Below, piece after piece: positions 27,225 to 37,658 of a DNA stretch of 64,000 nucleotides. Below the pieces are notes generated by a model, which saw only the letters and a list, made by a program, of their open reading frames with translations, did not search any database and had not been told where the DNA came from. Origin of the DNA: Candidatus Nitrotoga sp. SPKER. Lineage in GTDB: Bacteria > Pseudomonadota > Gammaproteobacteria > Burkholderiales > Gallionellaceae. The stretch spans positions 62,001 to 126,000 of the forward strand of contig QFXG01000024.1 in assembly GCA_003402285.1 (NCBI GenBank), written 5' to 3'. The translations under genes and the position numbers were made by a program. Numbering within the stretch: the first letter of the stretch is position 1; every line of letters begins with the position of its first letter.

Positions 27225-29135
27225 TTATTCCTTTATGGAACTGCTTTGCTGCATGTTGCGAAGAAATGCCTCGAACATTAATAGTGTCCACAAGGGTGTG
27301 CTGTAATCACGCAGTCCGGCTTGATGATGGTCGACCAGTTCACGGAGGTAATCCGTATTAAAGTAACCAGTGGCAGCTAGCGTTGGGCCGAGCACTGCCT
27401 GCCGCACTCTTTCTTTTAGAGGGCCGCGGAACCAGCTTGCAAGCGGCACCGCGAAACCCATTTTTTTGCGATATAAAATATCATTTGGGAGGTGAGATTC
27501 CATCGCTTTCTTGAATATATACTTGCCTTCCCCTCCCTGAAGCTTCAGCGAAGCGGGTAAGCGTGAGGCCCATTCCACCAATTTGTGATCAAGCAGAGGT
27601 TCGCGTACTTCGAGTGCGTGCGCCATGCTGGCACGGTCAATCTTGGTGAGAATGTCGCCCACGAGATAGGTTTTGATGTCGAGGTATTGCACTCGTGCTA
27701 AGGGTTCCTGGGCGGGCGAGCGTGCATCGTGCCGGTACATAACTTCCACTGCGCGGTAACCTTCCAGCGTCTGGCTAAATTCCGGACTGAATAGGCGCGC
27801 ACGCATTGTATCGCTTAAGAGCGAAACGCTATGAAAATAGCCCTCTACCGAATCGCGCGCCATGCCTTCAAAAGTGGATTTGGCACGAAAAATTTTAGGT
27901 GCCCAATCTGCTTTTGGATAGAGCTTGCCTAGCAAACCAAATACAGGACGACGCACCGCAGATGGAATGAAGCTACGCATGTGTTCTTCGTTAAGATGCC
28001 AGCGATAACGCCGGTAGCCAGCGAAGCTCTCGTCACCACCGTCACCGGAAAGCGCGACAGTAACGTTTTTTCGCGCCAGTTGGCATACGCGATATGTGGG
28101 GATGGCGGAGCTGTCTGCGTAAGGTTCATCGTAGAGTGCCGCTAACTTATCGATGAGATCGAAATCGTCGGTATCAACTTGTTCCACTCGATGATTCGTG
28201 TGATAGCGTGTTGCAACTTTCGCTGCGTATTCGGATTCATTGAATGCGGGATCACCGAATGAGATAGAACAGGTATTCACTGGTTCGGTGGACAATTCGG
28301 CCATCATGGCTACCACGGCGCTGGAATCTACACCACCGGAGAGGAAAGCCCCCAGTGGTACTTCTGAGACTAAGCGGATTTTCACAGATTCGCGTAGCAG
28401 GGGTATGAGTTCTTCCTGCGCTTCGGCTTGCGTCATGGAAGTAAGGGGGTGGAATGGTACGTCCCAATATTCTCGCGGCTGTGGAATTGGCTGACCGCGC
28501 TTCACGGTGAGAGTATGGGCGGGGGACAACTTAAAAGCTTGTTGGTAAATAGTGCGCGGTTCGGGGATATAGCCGTAGGCGAAATATTCTTCAATCGCGT
28601 GCGGATCGATGTCACGTCGCAATGCCGGATGGGCGGTCAAAACTTTGAGTTCGGAGCCAAAGATAAGCTGACCGTCGTCGAGCAGTGCGTAGTAGAGCGG
28701 TTTTACACCGAGGCGGTCGCGTGCCAGAAAAAACGTTTCTTTATTGCGATCCCATAATCCGAATGCGAACATGCCACGGAAACGCTCGACGCAGGCTTCA
28801 CCCCATTGTTCCCAGGCGTGCACGATGACTTCAGTATCGCAGCGGGTGCGGAAGGTATGCCCCAGTGCTTGGAGTTCGGGGATCAAATCGACGAAGTTGT
28901 AAATTTCGCCGTTAAATACCACTACCACGCTACCGTCTTCATTGAACAGGGGTTGGTGACCAGAGGAGAGATCGATGATCGAGAGCCGCTTGTGCGCTAT
29001 TGCAATTCCTGGCTCAGCGTGCAAACCGCTCTCGTCTGGGCCGCGATGATGCTGAGTCTGGTTCATGCGCGCAAGGAGCGCCTGGTCAATGGGGCGCTTG
29101 GCTTGCGTATCAAATATACCGGCTATGCCACACAT
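27225..29135 (-). CDS. Exosortase A system amidotransferase, asparagine synthetase (glutamine-hydrolysing) family
   Basis: A 636-residue two-domain enzyme. The N-terminal class II glutaminase has Cys2 (MCGIAGIF), HRGPDESG and FNGEIYN. The synthetase half has the PP-loop LSGGVDSSAVVA and SGDGGDESFAGYRRY. The TIGR03108-type members occur in XrtA loci, where they are thought to amidate a sugar acid (for example a uronic acid) rather than aspartate. The neighbouring UDP-uronate enzyme fits that idea. Confidence 0.92.
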   Translation of the reverse strand: MCGIAGIFDTQAKRPIDQALLARMNQTQHHRGPDESGLHAEPGIAIAHKRLSIIDLSSGHQPLFNEDGSVVVVFNGEIYNFVDLIPELQALGHTFRTRCDTEVIVHAWEQWGEACVERFRGMFAFGLWDRNKETFFLARDRLGVKPLYYALLDDGQLIFGSELKVLTAHPALRRDIDPHAIEEYFAYGYIPEPRTIYQQAFKLSPAHTLTVKRGQPIPQPREYWDVPFHPLTSMTQAEAQEELIPLLRESVKIRLVSEVPLGAFLSGGVDSSAVVAMMAELSTEPVNTCSISFGDPAFNESEYAAKVATRYHTNHRVEQVDTDDFDLIDKLAALYDEPYADSSAIPTYRVCQLARKNVTVALSGDGGDESFAGYRRYRWHLNEEHMRSFIPSAVRRPVFGLLGKLYPKADWAPKIFRAKSTFEGMARDSVEGYFHSVSLLSDTMRARLFSPEFSQTLEGYRAVEVMYRHDARSPAQEPLARVQYLDIKTYLVGDILTKIDRASMAHALEVREPLLDHKLVEWASRLPASLKLQGGEGKYIFKKAMESHLPNDILYRKKMGFAVPLASWFRGPLKERVRQAVLGPTLAATGYFNTDYLRELVDHHQAGLRDYSTPLWTLLMFEAFLRNMQQSSSIKE

Positions 29136-29158
29136 GATTTTATTTTCATTTTTAGATG

Positions 29159-30316
29159 TTATTTGTCTCTATTTAAATTACCCAGCACTGTGTCATAGAC
29201 GCCCAGGTATCCGCGTACCATGGCCGACATTGAAAAGTGTGCCTCGATTTTGGCACGCCCCGCCGTGCCATGTGTGCGGGTAAGTACGCTATCTTGATAA
29301 TACATCAGCAAGGCATGTGCCATTGCTTTGGGGTCGGCAGATGGCACTAATGTACCTGTGATCCCTGCGTCTACCAGTTCGCTGTTGCCGCCGACGGCGG
29401 TTGCAATCACCGGCAAACCGCATGCCATCGCTTCTAAAATAGTGTTAGATACGCCTTCGCCCAATGATGATAAGCAGAATATGTCAAATTGGCGCATCAA
29501 ATCCGCTATGTCGTCTCTGCTGCCCGGTAGCCAGGCAAGATGTTCGGCATCGGCTTGTTTGAGCAAGGTCAGGCAGGTCATGCGCGCCATGCCTTCCCCT
29601 AGAATAACCAGCCGGACACGGGTACGGAGCTCGGGCTTAAGTTCGAGCATATGCAGAAACGCACGCACTAAATTTGGATAGTCTTTGACTTCCGCCATGC
29701 GTCCCACGGCGCCGATCACAAATCCATCTGGCGGACAAAATCCCGGCGGGCCAAAATTAATTCTTGGTGTAGTGGGTGGTGTAAATTTTACACTATCGAC
29801 ACCGTTGTAAATTTGGGTAGCGATTGCCGGATTGACATGCACGGCATCGACTAACCAGCGTTTAAGATCTTTACTCACGGGGATGTAATGCTTTACCAGC
29901 GGTCGGATTGCTTGCCTGAGCAAATTGTATTTGCGATTCTTGCCTTGCAAGTCGAACATGTCCCGCCCATGCTCGCCATGTACTCTGTTGCTGACGCCAG
30001 CGGCAGCGGCAACAACTTGCCCTTCTAAGGCCGCTAAGTTGCGTGTATGCACAATGGCTGGTTTGAGCCGACGCAGCTCACGAAATAATCGACCATACAG
30101 GCCTACATCATTGCCAGGACGTTTGTTGAGTGCTACTAACTCAACCGGTTGATTCAGGCGTTGACGAAATTCGCTGTATCCGGTCAGGCATACGATGGCG
30201 TGGCGATAGCGTTCTGGGGGCATATGGTTGATCAAATTCACGATGCCATTTTCCATTCCACCCACGCCAAAATGATGAATGACATGCACAATCAGCGGTG
30301 GGCTATTAGTGTGCAT
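29159..30316 (-). CDS. PEP-CTERM/XrtA-associated sugar transferase (TIGR03088 type, Stp2)
   Basis: A 385-residue GT4 enzyme. The start at 30316 overlaps the 3' end of xrtA and gives IVHVIHHFGVGGMENG, the family N-terminus; the longer frame from 30466 lies inside xrtA and is rejected. Donor motif: LSSLGEGVSNTILEAMACG. It belongs to the conserved trio stp1-xrtA-stp2 that defines this locus type. Confidence 0.93.
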   Translation of the reverse strand: MHTNSPPLIVHVIHHFGVGGMENGIVNLINHMPPERYRHAIVCLTGYSEFRQRLNQPVELVALNKRPGNDVGLYGRLFRELRRLKPAIVHTRNLAALEGQVVAAAAGVSNRVHGEHGRDMFDLQGKNRKYNLLRQAIRPLVKHYIPVSKDLKRWLVDAVHVNPAIATQIYNGVDSVKFTPPTTPRINFGPPGFCPPDGFVIGAVGRMAEVKDYPNLVRAFLHMLELKPELRTRVRLVILGEGMARMTCLTLLKQADAEHLAWLPGSRDDIADLMRQFDIFCLSSLGEGVSNTILEAMACGLPVIATAVGGNSELVDAGITGTLVPSADPKAMAHALLMYYQDSVLTRTHGTAGRAKIEAHFSMSAMVRGYLGVYDTVLGNLNRDK

Positions 30317-31904
30317 GTGTTTCGTGCTTGGCAACTTCATGAAGGCTTGCATCAATTGCCGGCAACATATCGTTGGCAAAAGATTGCAGCGATACTGCCG
30401 CTGATTCCGGTGTACTTTCATAGGGGGCAGTAATAATGATCGCTGCACCATCGTCACGCTGCCCAAGTAGTTTGGCCTTGGCCAAAAGCAACTTTGCCAG
30501 ATATGGGTTAATAGTATATGTGCCTCCCAAGCTATTCCAACTCCAGATTAACAACCGGTTATTGGAGGCGCGTAATAATGTTTGCTGGATCATTTCATTC
30601 TTGCCATGAAGAGAGATTTTGCGTTGCTCTTCTCCTACATTGCTCCATACTGGATTTTTTTGTTGGATCATATAGTTTTGGGAATTGATTAATTCTGCAT
30701 CTTGGCGCTGAGTTGGGTAATAAGCGAGGTATACGCTGACGACCTTATCTTCTTTGCGATAAGTTTGCATGACTTGCGCATTCGTACCAACGTAGTGCGG
30801 TTGCCAAGCGGTAAGTGGCATAGATTGTAAATTCCAGCCTTGATTTGATTGAGGCAGCTTAATTGTGAGTCCATTGGTTTTGATTGGACGGTTGTCCAAA
30901 TAAGCTGCGTAAGCAGGCCACAAGGCTGCAACCAGAATAGTGATAACCCCCGCAATGACAAAGCTGCGGCTCGTGATCGTTCCGCGAGTCGTATTAACCG
31001 CAATTCCGTTTTGTTGTTGGTGGTGATCTGATTGATCTTCTCGCCAGAAAGCACCGATCCAGAATAGCAACGTCATAACGATTCCAAAAAAGACCCAGCC
31101 GTAGATGTAATGGTCAACTCCCAATGCTAATTGCATATTGCTTAAGTGGGCGATCATCACGATCATATAAGCGCGCATTCCATTGGCAAAAATGGGGACG
31201 ATCAATGACAGTGTGGCAAAAATGAGTCTGCGTTTATTGCTACGATAGGTAAGATAGCCGTACAAGGTACCCAAAGTGAATGATGCGATCAGATAGCGCA
31301 AACCGCTACAACCTTCTACGACGGACCATTGGCCGCTAGGTATGGTGAAGAATGTTCCCTCGCGGTAAACCGGAATGCCTGTTGCTTGCAGTGCGGTTAC
31401 TACAAAATTGGCAGTGAAATCCATTAGCGGGGGAATCAAAAATTCCCCGAAAGGAACGGCAAAGAACAAGAATCCGAGGGGGAAAGTTATCGCGCGGACT
31501 ACCTGCAGCCCCAACATAATCCAGACCGCCACCGGGATCATCGCTACCAAACATAACTGAGCGACAACCTGAACACTTCCGGCATCGGCAAATAGCCAGC
31601 CTAGGCCTAATCCTGCCATGACCCACAAGCCGCGGTAATCCGGGTGGAGGGGGATCTCGACAAGTGATTTACGCTTTATCCATATGAGATAGGTACTAAT
31701 TGGAAAAATAAAAAAACCGTGAGTAAAGGTTTCGGATCGTAGCCAGATAGCGACGGTGGATAACACGGTTTGCTGATGAATGACGAGAATTGTGGCAATG
31801 ACCGCAAATGTGAGGATGGTCATAAAACGCCATTGCAATACGGGTTGCCCGGTTTGGCTGTTGATATTGGACGGAGTCAATGCTTGGGGTGCTGTGCCAG
31901 TCAT
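30306..31904 (-). CDS. xrtA: Exosortase A fused to an EpsI-type domain
   Basis: The integral-membrane cysteine protease/transpeptidase that processes PEP-CTERM signals. Eight or so hydrophobic segments span residues 27-285. The catalytic Cys lies in VEGCSGLRYL (Cys199), Arg in NGMRAY (Arg244) and His in GVDHYIYGW (His265), the three residues expected. Residues 320-532 are a periplasmic EpsI/DUF3485 domain anchored by one more segment. The frame overlaps both flanking glycosyltransferase genes. Target in this window: the PEP-CTERM protein at 14.7-15.2 kb. Confidence 0.95.
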   Translation of the reverse strand: MTGTAPQALTPSNINSQTGQPVLQWRFMTILTFAVIATILVIHQQTVLSTVAIWLRSETFTHGFFIFPISTYLIWIKRKSLVEIPLHPDYRGLWVMAGLGLGWLFADAGSVQVVAQLCLVAMIPVAVWIMLGLQVVRAITFPLGFLFFAVPFGEFLIPPLMDFTANFVVTALQATGIPVYREGTFFTIPSGQWSVVEGCSGLRYLIASFTLGTLYGYLTYRSNKRRLIFATLSLIVPIFANGMRAYMIVMIAHLSNMQLALGVDHYIYGWVFFGIVMTLLFWIGAFWREDQSDHHQQQNGIAVNTTRGTITSRSFVIAGVITILVAALWPAYAAYLDNRPIKTNGLTIKLPQSNQGWNLQSMPLTAWQPHYVGTNAQVMQTYRKEDKVVSVYLAYYPTQRQDAELINSQNYMIQQKNPVWSNVGEEQRKISLHGKNEMIQQTLLRASNNRLLIWSWNSLGGTYTINPYLAKLLLAKAKLLGQRDDGAAIIITAPYESTPESAAVSLQSFANDMLPAIDASLHEVAKHETHAH

Positions 31905-33190
31905 CGTTGCTCATCCTTGAAAGTGACCAAGTGTGGAATTTCCTGTGTTATCCAAGAATTTTTGTCTGGTTTACAGGATTGAAACATCGTTATCGGCGCT
32001 TTATCAAGCAAGCTTTTGATATGCGCAAGGCTGCGTTCCCATTCATAATCAGCCAGAATCCGGGCGCGGGCGGCTGTGCCAGAATGCTCGTCGGTTATAT
32101 GTGTGAGCATCGATATAATAATGCGGCTAAATTCCTGGCTGTTGCTAGCAATATGCAGCTCTTTACCTGATGTCGCCAGAATGCCTTCTGCTGCTTGGGG
32201 AGATGCAATAACAATCATGGCCATGGCCATGGCTTCCAGAACTTTGTTTTGTAAGCCTCTGGCGATGCGTAAGGGCGCCACCGCTAGTTGAGCATGGGCG
32301 AAATAGGGTCTGACATCTGCGACCGCACCTGTTACCACGACTCCAGGTAGTTGTGCCAGTTCTTGCACCGCGGCGGTTGGGCGAGATCCTACGATATAAA
32401 AGCGTGCATGAGGATGCTTAGCAAGTACAACGGGAAAAATTTCCTGGGCGAACCAGCACACGGCGTCCACATTCGGCCAATAGTCCATGGCCCCGGTAAA
32501 GACAATGACCGCCATGTTTGGCTGGTATGGATCAAGATATTCCCGGTTAGGCGAAAAATAATCACTATCCACCCCATTATTGAAGAATCCAATTTTCTCA
32601 GCGCTTTCTGGTGCCAGTTGTTTAAAAAGATCGGCTTCAGCTTTCGAAACGAACAGCGATGCATCATATGTGCGCGCCATTTGCCGTTCGTAGCCGAGTA
32701 GCAAGCGAGCTTCGCGTTGATATAGCCAACTCATCGGCCATGGTTTTCTTTTTGCGTATTGACGCCATTTATCGGAGTCGATGTCGACGAAATCGATGAT
32801 GCAACATGCTTGCTGGATGCCTGTTACATATTGTGCCATTGCGGAAGAAAATATTAGAACGCGTCTAATTGTCTGAGTCGTTATTACTTTTTTTACCCAC
32901 TCTTGCAAACCGTTATTGCGGTAATAATCAAGAGTTAGAGGGCGATTCATCATTAATGCGCTCAAGCTTTGTAGACGCGCTGTGCGGGGGGTTAGAGATG
33001 CAAAATGGGTGTCTTCACATAATTGCTTCACTGTATCTATGTATTGCCTATCGTCTGGATCATCGATAAAGGTGCCGAGATGAACATGGTAGTGTTGCGC
33101 CAGATATTTTAGTAAATGATATGAACGTATTTTGTCACCCTTGTTGGGTGGGTAGGGAATGCGGTGGGTAAGATAAAGCAAATGATCCAT
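31901..33190 (-). CDS. PEP-CTERM/XrtA-associated sugar transferase (TIGR03087 type, Stp1)
   Basis: A 429-residue GT4 enzyme with the distinctive opening LTHRIPYPPNKGDKIRSYHLL. The central FTGAMDYWPNVDAV and the C-terminal VAPLRIARGLQNKVLEAMAM replace the usual GT4 motifs, both typical of the TIGR03087 group. ATGA-style overlap (31901-31904) with xrtA. Confidence 0.94.
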   Translation of the reverse strand: MDHLLYLTHRIPYPPNKGDKIRSYHLLKYLAQHYHVHLGTFIDDPDDRQYIDTVKQLCEDTHFASLTPRTARLQSLSALMMNRPLTLDYYRNNGLQEWVKKVITTQTIRRVLIFSSAMAQYVTGIQQACCIIDFVDIDSDKWRQYAKRKPWPMSWLYQREARLLLGYERQMARTYDASLFVSKAEADLFKQLAPESAEKIGFFNNGVDSDYFSPNREYLDPYQPNMAVIVFTGAMDYWPNVDAVCWFAQEIFPVVLAKHPHARFYIVGSRPTAAVQELAQLPGVVVTGAVADVRPYFAHAQLAVAPLRIARGLQNKVLEAMAMAMIVIASPQAAEGILATSGKELHIASNSQEFSRIIISMLTHITDEHSGTAARARILADYEWERSLAHIKSLLDKAPITMFQSCKPDKNSWITQEIPHLVTFKDEQR

Positions 33191-33195
33191 CGACC

Positions 33196-34248
33196 TTATC
33201 CCAGATTTTTTACGATGTGTGGCCCTAGCCAGTTAGCTACTGGCAGGGGTAGTTTTTGCCACATCTTGATGAACAACTGGTATTTTGGATTCAATGGATT
33301 GGTATCAGGCACGCTTTTCGCCCTGAGCAATTGATATTCGTAATGCAACGGCTGCGGTTCGAATCCCCAGTTTTTCTTGAAATCGAACGGACCGGTACCG
33401 CGCTTGCTGCGCCCATAGTCGAAGATCTTAATGCCGCGTTCGCACGCGCGTCGCATCAGCTCCCAGTATTTAAAATCATTTGCCGCAAAATCGCGAGCTT
33501 CCACGGTGTCGCCCGCGTAGTAAGGTAAAACTTCATCGCGAAAATAGAAGCTCAGTACGCTGCTTAAAATAAGCCCGTCCTTGACTACAGACAGTACTTC
33601 GCAGTCGCTGCCGAATATTTCTTTGAGTAGTATGAAATAGCGTTTTGGCAATGCGGGAGTACCATGACGGTGTACATTGTCTGCGAACACGGAAAAAAAT
33701 CGCTCCACGTTTTCGTCAATCTCGCTAGCGAGACCGTTTTTAATGCCTTTTCTAACCATTGCCCGTTGTTTACGGGGGATGGCGAGCATGTTTGCTTCTA
33801 CGTCCGGTTCGAGGATTTTGCGAAAAGAGACATAAAGACTTTTACTTGGCCAGTCAGTGTGGAAGGGCATAATGTTGCGATACTCCAGGAAATCCACAGC
33901 TAGTTTTGCAGCCAGCATCTGAGCCGCATCATCCAGTGCTATTCGCGCTGGCTCGGTATTTGCGATGATACCGCCGTAAACGCAAAATGGTAGTGAAGAT
34001 AATGAATGCCCAAACACTCTGCTGTTAATCTCTGCCAGTGGCAAGACGCCTTGTATAGTTCCATTTTCTTCCGCCAGCAGGAAGTGAGTGTGGTGCCCAA
34101 AGGCGCGTTCTATTACTTCTTTCCAGCCAGCACGATGAAAAAATGTGGCAGCAGGACAGGCGTAAACGAATTCGTCCCAACGTGCGACGTCATTTGATGT
34201 CATCACGCGTACTTGTAGTGCGGATGTAAGCGCTGAGAATTCTTTCAC
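33196..34248 (-). CDS. FemAB-family XrtA/PEP-CTERM system-associated protein (TIGR03019 type)
   Basis: A 350-residue GNAT-fold FemAB-like protein (ACPAATFFHRAGWKEVIERAFG at the N-terminus; FDYGRSKRGTGPFDFKKNWGF near the C-terminus, the family signature). FemAB proteins move amino acids from aminoacyl-tRNA to peptidoglycan; for this group the acceptor is not known and is presumed to be an envelope component. Overlaps the deacetylase stop by four bases. Confidence 0.92.
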   Translation of the reverse strand: MKEFSALTSALQVRVMTSNDVARWDEFVYACPAATFFHRAGWKEVIERAFGHHTHFLLAEENGTIQGVLPLAEINSRVFGHSLSSLPFCVYGGIIANTEPARIALDDAAQMLAAKLAVDFLEYRNIMPFHTDWPSKSLYVSFRKILEPDVEANMLAIPRKQRAMVRKGIKNGLASEIDENVERFFSVFADNVHRHGTPALPKRYFILLKEIFGSDCEVLSVVKDGLILSSVLSFYFRDEVLPYYAGDTVEARDFAANDFKYWELMRRACERGIKIFDYGRSKRGTGPFDFKKNWGFEPQPLHYEYQLLRAKSVPDTNPLNPKYQLFIKMWQKLPLPVANWLGPHIVKNLG

Positions 34249-35096
34249 GCGCCTGCTTTCATGAATATACGATCCATGCGGTCCCAGTAGAAATCTCGCA
34301 ATAATGATTGTATGCGGGGCTCCATACGCTTCAGATTGATGTAATGGCGAAAGCGTGTTTTTGTCGAGATGCTAACTTGACGTGGTTGGTCTGGATCAAG
34401 TTCCCACGGGTGAAAATAAAAAATGCAGGATTCCCCGTCTTGTTGATTGACATGGCGGATGAGCCAGCGAGACGCTTGATAAGGCAATAATCTGAAAAAA
34501 CCTCCACCTGCCGCTGGCAGGTTTCGGCCCAGCAATGCTGCCGTGGTTGGGGGAAGTTCCAACATACCATCCGTACCACGCGGGTAGTGGGCAAAGCGAG
34601 GTGCCTCGGGCATACCGTAATGGTCGTGCCGTATCGGATATATGCTAGAGCTATATTGATAGCCAGCTTCCTGGAGTAAATCAAGCGCCCACAGATTAGC
34701 AGCGCCGATGGAAAAGCTCGGGGCGCGATAGCCAATTACCGGGCTACCGGAGAGATCTTCCAGTATTTTTTTGGCGCGGGAAATATCTTCGTTGAATTCA
34801 TTGCGGCTTAAATCGCTAACGCGTTGGTGACCATAACCATGACTGGCAAGCTCATGTCCATTGTCTACGATGCGGCGCACCATGCTGGGATAACGTTCAG
34901 CAATCCAGCCTAAAGTGAAAAAAGTTGCGTGCGCATTACCTTCATCCAGTAAAGCGAGTGCGATATCAATATTGCGTTCTACCCGGCACGGCAGATTTTC
35001 CCATTGTTGGCGGGGGATAGTGGAGGCGAACGCTGAGACTTGGAAGTAATCTTCCACATCAATCGTCATCGCGTTACGTATTATTGCTGTGGTCAT
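34245..35096 (-). CDS. XrtA system polysaccharide deacetylase (DUF3473, TIGR03006 type)
   Basis: A 283-residue NodB-fold carbohydrate deacetylase. MTIDVEDYFQ gives the catalytic Asp and metal-binding Asp, SHGYGHQRV the metal-binding histidines; FYFHPWELDPDQPR in the C-terminal DUF3473 extension is group-specific. No signal peptide is seen, so it may act on a lipid-linked intermediate at the cytoplasmic face. Would remove N-acetyl groups, consistent with the wecB-supplied amino sugar. Confidence 0.92.
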   Translation of the reverse strand: MTTAIIRNAMTIDVEDYFQVSAFASTIPRQQWENLPCRVERNIDIALALLDEGNAHATFFTLGWIAERYPSMVRRIVDNGHELASHGYGHQRVSDLSRNEFNEDISRAKKILEDLSGSPVIGYRAPSFSIGAANLWALDLLQEAGYQYSSSIYPIRHDHYGMPEAPRFAHYPRGTDGMLELPPTTAALLGRNLPAAGGGFFRLLPYQASRWLIRHVNQQDGESCIFYFHPWELDPDQPRQVSISTKTRFRHYINLKRMEPRIQSLLRDFYWDRMDRIFMKAGA

Positions 35097-35293
35097 CAGG
35101 TTTTTTCCGGTAAAAATCCATACTTGATAACATTGGTTGTGCAGATTGCTTGCTAAAATCGCTTCATTTTCATCTAAGTGTATTGTGGAAAAATGTCGTG
35201 CTTATACATCTTCCTTACAACTTGCTATGAAATACGGGCAAGCACTACCATTTTTTATTTTGGCTAACTTATATTTGTAAAGGCTTCAATACA

Positions 35294-36457
35294 TTATTTG
35301 CGTTGTAAACCGTTTTTCAGCCAATCGAGAATGTCCGCTGCAATTCGGGTTGATGCATGCCCATCCCAAAACTCAGGGATTCGACCTGCTTTCCCACCAG
35401 TAAGCATGATTTCGTCAAATATTGCCAATATCTTTATGGGATCTAGTCCAACGATAGTGTTGGTACCTTCATCCACTGTGATCGGCCTTTCTGTATTATT
35501 CCTGAGTGTAATGCAGGGTACGCCAAGAGCTGTGGTTTCTTCCTGGATACCGCCTGAGTCGGTCAATACAACTCGTGCATCCTTCATAAGCCCCAGCATT
35601 TCCAGATAACCCATTGGAGGTAGTTGTAGGATTGTAGGAACATCCAATATTTTGTTTAATCCAAATTTTTGGATCATGTCACGCGTGCGTGGATGTATCG
35701 GGAAAATAATGGGCAATCTGGCACTGATCTTGAGGATGGTTTCAAGCAATGAACGCAGAGTGTCAGGATCATCCACATTGGAAGGTCGGTGTGCGGTGAG
35801 AATGGCATATCCGTTATGACCAGCCAGAAACTTTGCCCTGTCGGCATTCTGCAGGATTTGAGATACCGGGACTGCTTTTGCCAGGTTGTGATGCAAGGTG
35901 TCAATCATGACATTGCCGACAAATCGAATGCGATATTCGGCTATTCCTTCGCGCAACAGGTTTTCTCGACCACTGCGCTCAGTGATGAAAAGGAGTTCAG
36001 ATATCTGGTCGGTTAAAACCCGGTTGATTTCTTCCGGCATAGCACGGTCGAAACTGCGCAGACCAGCCTCCACGTGAATTACGGGAATTCCTTTTTTTAC
36101 TGCCACAAGCGTGCAGGCTAGCGTGGAATTAACATCACCCACTACCAGCACTGCGGAAGGGTGTTTTGTGTCCAGAACTGATTCAAAGCGGAGCATCACA
36201 TTGGCGGTTTGTGCTGTGTGGCTTCCAGAGCCAACCTCCAGATTAATATCGGGCTGCGGTATGCCGAGCGCTTCGAAATATTGATGATTCATGGTTACGT
36301 CATAATGTTGGCCGGTATGAACTAGGGATATATCCAGTTCTGGTCCAAGAGCGGCAAAGGCCGCCATGATGGGAGCCATTTTCATAAAATTAGGACGTGC
36401 GCCTACAACACATAAAATGCTATAAGGTCCGGGGGTCGGTGGTTTTATAATTTGCAT
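35294..36457 (-). CDS. wecB: UDP-N-acetylglucosamine 2-epimerase (non-hydrolysing)
   Basis: Converts UDP-GlcNAc to UDP-ManNAc. The 387-residue GT-B-fold enzyme has VVGARPNFMKMAPI, HTGQHYD, VIHVEAGLRSFDRAMPEE and LTDSGGIQEET, all active-site elements. Upstream and downstream gaps (about 175-195 bp) are the widest in this locus, so it could have its own promoter, though none is clearly visible. Confidence 0.95.
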   Translation of the reverse strand: MQIIKPPTPGPYSILCVVGARPNFMKMAPIMAAFAALGPELDISLVHTGQHYDVTMNHQYFEALGIPQPDINLEVGSGSHTAQTANVMLRFESVLDTKHPSAVLVVGDVNSTLACTLVAVKKGIPVIHVEAGLRSFDRAMPEEINRVLTDQISELLFITERSGRENLLREGIAEYRIRFVGNVMIDTLHHNLAKAVPVSQILQNADRAKFLAGHNGYAILTAHRPSNVDDPDTLRSLLETILKISARLPIIFPIHPRTRDMIQKFGLNKILDVPTILQLPPMGYLEMLGLMKDARVVLTDSGGIQEETTALGVPCITLRNNTERPITVDEGTNTIVGLDPIKILAIFDEIMLTGGKAGRIPEFWDGHASTRIAADILDWLKNGLQRK

Positions 36458-36633
36458 TAACTGTTATTGATGATATGAATTTATTTAAATGATGTGTAAG
36501 GCGGCAAAACGTTGTTGCACTCTTTAAGCTTTTATTAAATTTGTTGAATATGTTTGTTGATTTGTCTACTTCAATCCCATGCACAAAGTGAATTCATTCT
36601 TTAATACAATGATTACACTATTGATATGGTCAT

Positions 36634-37641
36634 TTATTTTGTAAGGTTATTAATGTTTGAATTGGAGCGAGAAAGAATCCGTTTAAGTAGATCTAGAACG
36701 GAGATGACAGAGTTTTCCATCTTGAAAAGCCTTTCGTCCATATTTCCCAAACTTCCTTGAGGATCTTCTTTTTGTTCGATTTGCGGCATGTTGGATGTAT
36801 TCTGTGCTGCGGTTTCCGATATAGGAAGCGCAAGTTCCTGTTGAATATCACTTAAAACTTCAGTTACATCAGAGCTTCTGAAATTGTGACGTTCTTCGAG
36901 ATAACCCATTAAAAAAAGGCGATCACAAAGTGTATTGATTTTACGGGGGATGCCGCCAGTAAAATTATAGATTTCAAAGAAGGCATCTTCGCTTAAAGAG
37001 GGGTCTCCATTCCAGCCAACGGTATGCAGCCGGTGCTCAATGTAGTCTTTGGTTTCCAGGGCGTCTAATGGCCCCAAGTGGTAGGTTGCAATTACCCGCT
37101 GCTGTAATTGTTGCATGTCGCGACTAAGGAGGGTTCTTCTGAATTCAGGTTGCCCTAACAAGAAGATTTGCAGCAATGATTTGTCAGCAGTTTGAAAATT
37201 AGACAACATTCTTAACTCTTCTATTGCTTGGGATGAAAGATTCTGTGCTTCATCCACTATCAGTAGTGCGCGCTTTCCTTTTTGATCACATTGTCTAAGA
37301 AATAGCTCGAGTTTGTTCAGCAGAGAGGCTTTGGAGTCATTTTCGTAGGAGAGTCCGAATGCTGCGACTACCATTCTTAATGTGTCATCTGCGTTAAGGT
37401 TGGTGTTGACGATTTGTGCTGCTTGAATTTTTTCCGATTCAAGTTTACAAAAAAGGCTACGTACCAAGGTGGTTTTACCTGCGCCGACTTCACCGGTGAT
37501 GACGATGAAACCTTCTCCTTGAGATAGACCATATTCCAGGTAGGCCATGGCACGCTTGTGGCCTATGCTACCAAAAAAGAACTGTGGGTCAGGTTTTAAT
37601 TGGAATGGTTTAGCACTTAGTCCGTAGTAAGATTCATACAT
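36634..37641 (-). CDS. XrtA-associated AAA ATPase (TIGR03015, ExeA-like)
   Basis: A 335-residue P-loop ATPase starting MYESYYGLSAKPFQL, with Walker A GEVGAGKTTLV (about residue 52) and Walker B ALLIVDEAQNL. Similar to GspA/ExeA and TniB ATPases. The C-terminal 70 residues form a variable, charged tail. Its position after the export/kinase/OMP genes suggests a role in assembly or secretion of the polysaccharide machinery. Confidence 0.93.
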   Translation of the reverse strand: MYESYYGLSAKPFQLKPDPQFFFGSIGHKRAMAYLEYGLSQGEGFIVITGEVGAGKTTLVRSLFCKLESEKIQAAQIVNTNLNADDTLRMVVAAFGLSYENDSKASLLNKLELFLRQCDQKGKRALLIVDEAQNLSSQAIEELRMLSNFQTADKSLLQIFLLGQPEFRRTLLSRDMQQLQQRVIATYHLGPLDALETKDYIEHRLHTVGWNGDPSLSEDAFFEIYNFTGGIPRKINTLCDRLFLMGYLEERHNFRSSDVTEVLSDIQQELALPISETAAQNTSNMPQIEQKEDPQGSLGNMDERLFKMENSVISVLDLLKRILSRSNSNINNLTK

Positions 37642-37658
37642 TTATTTGATAACTCCAG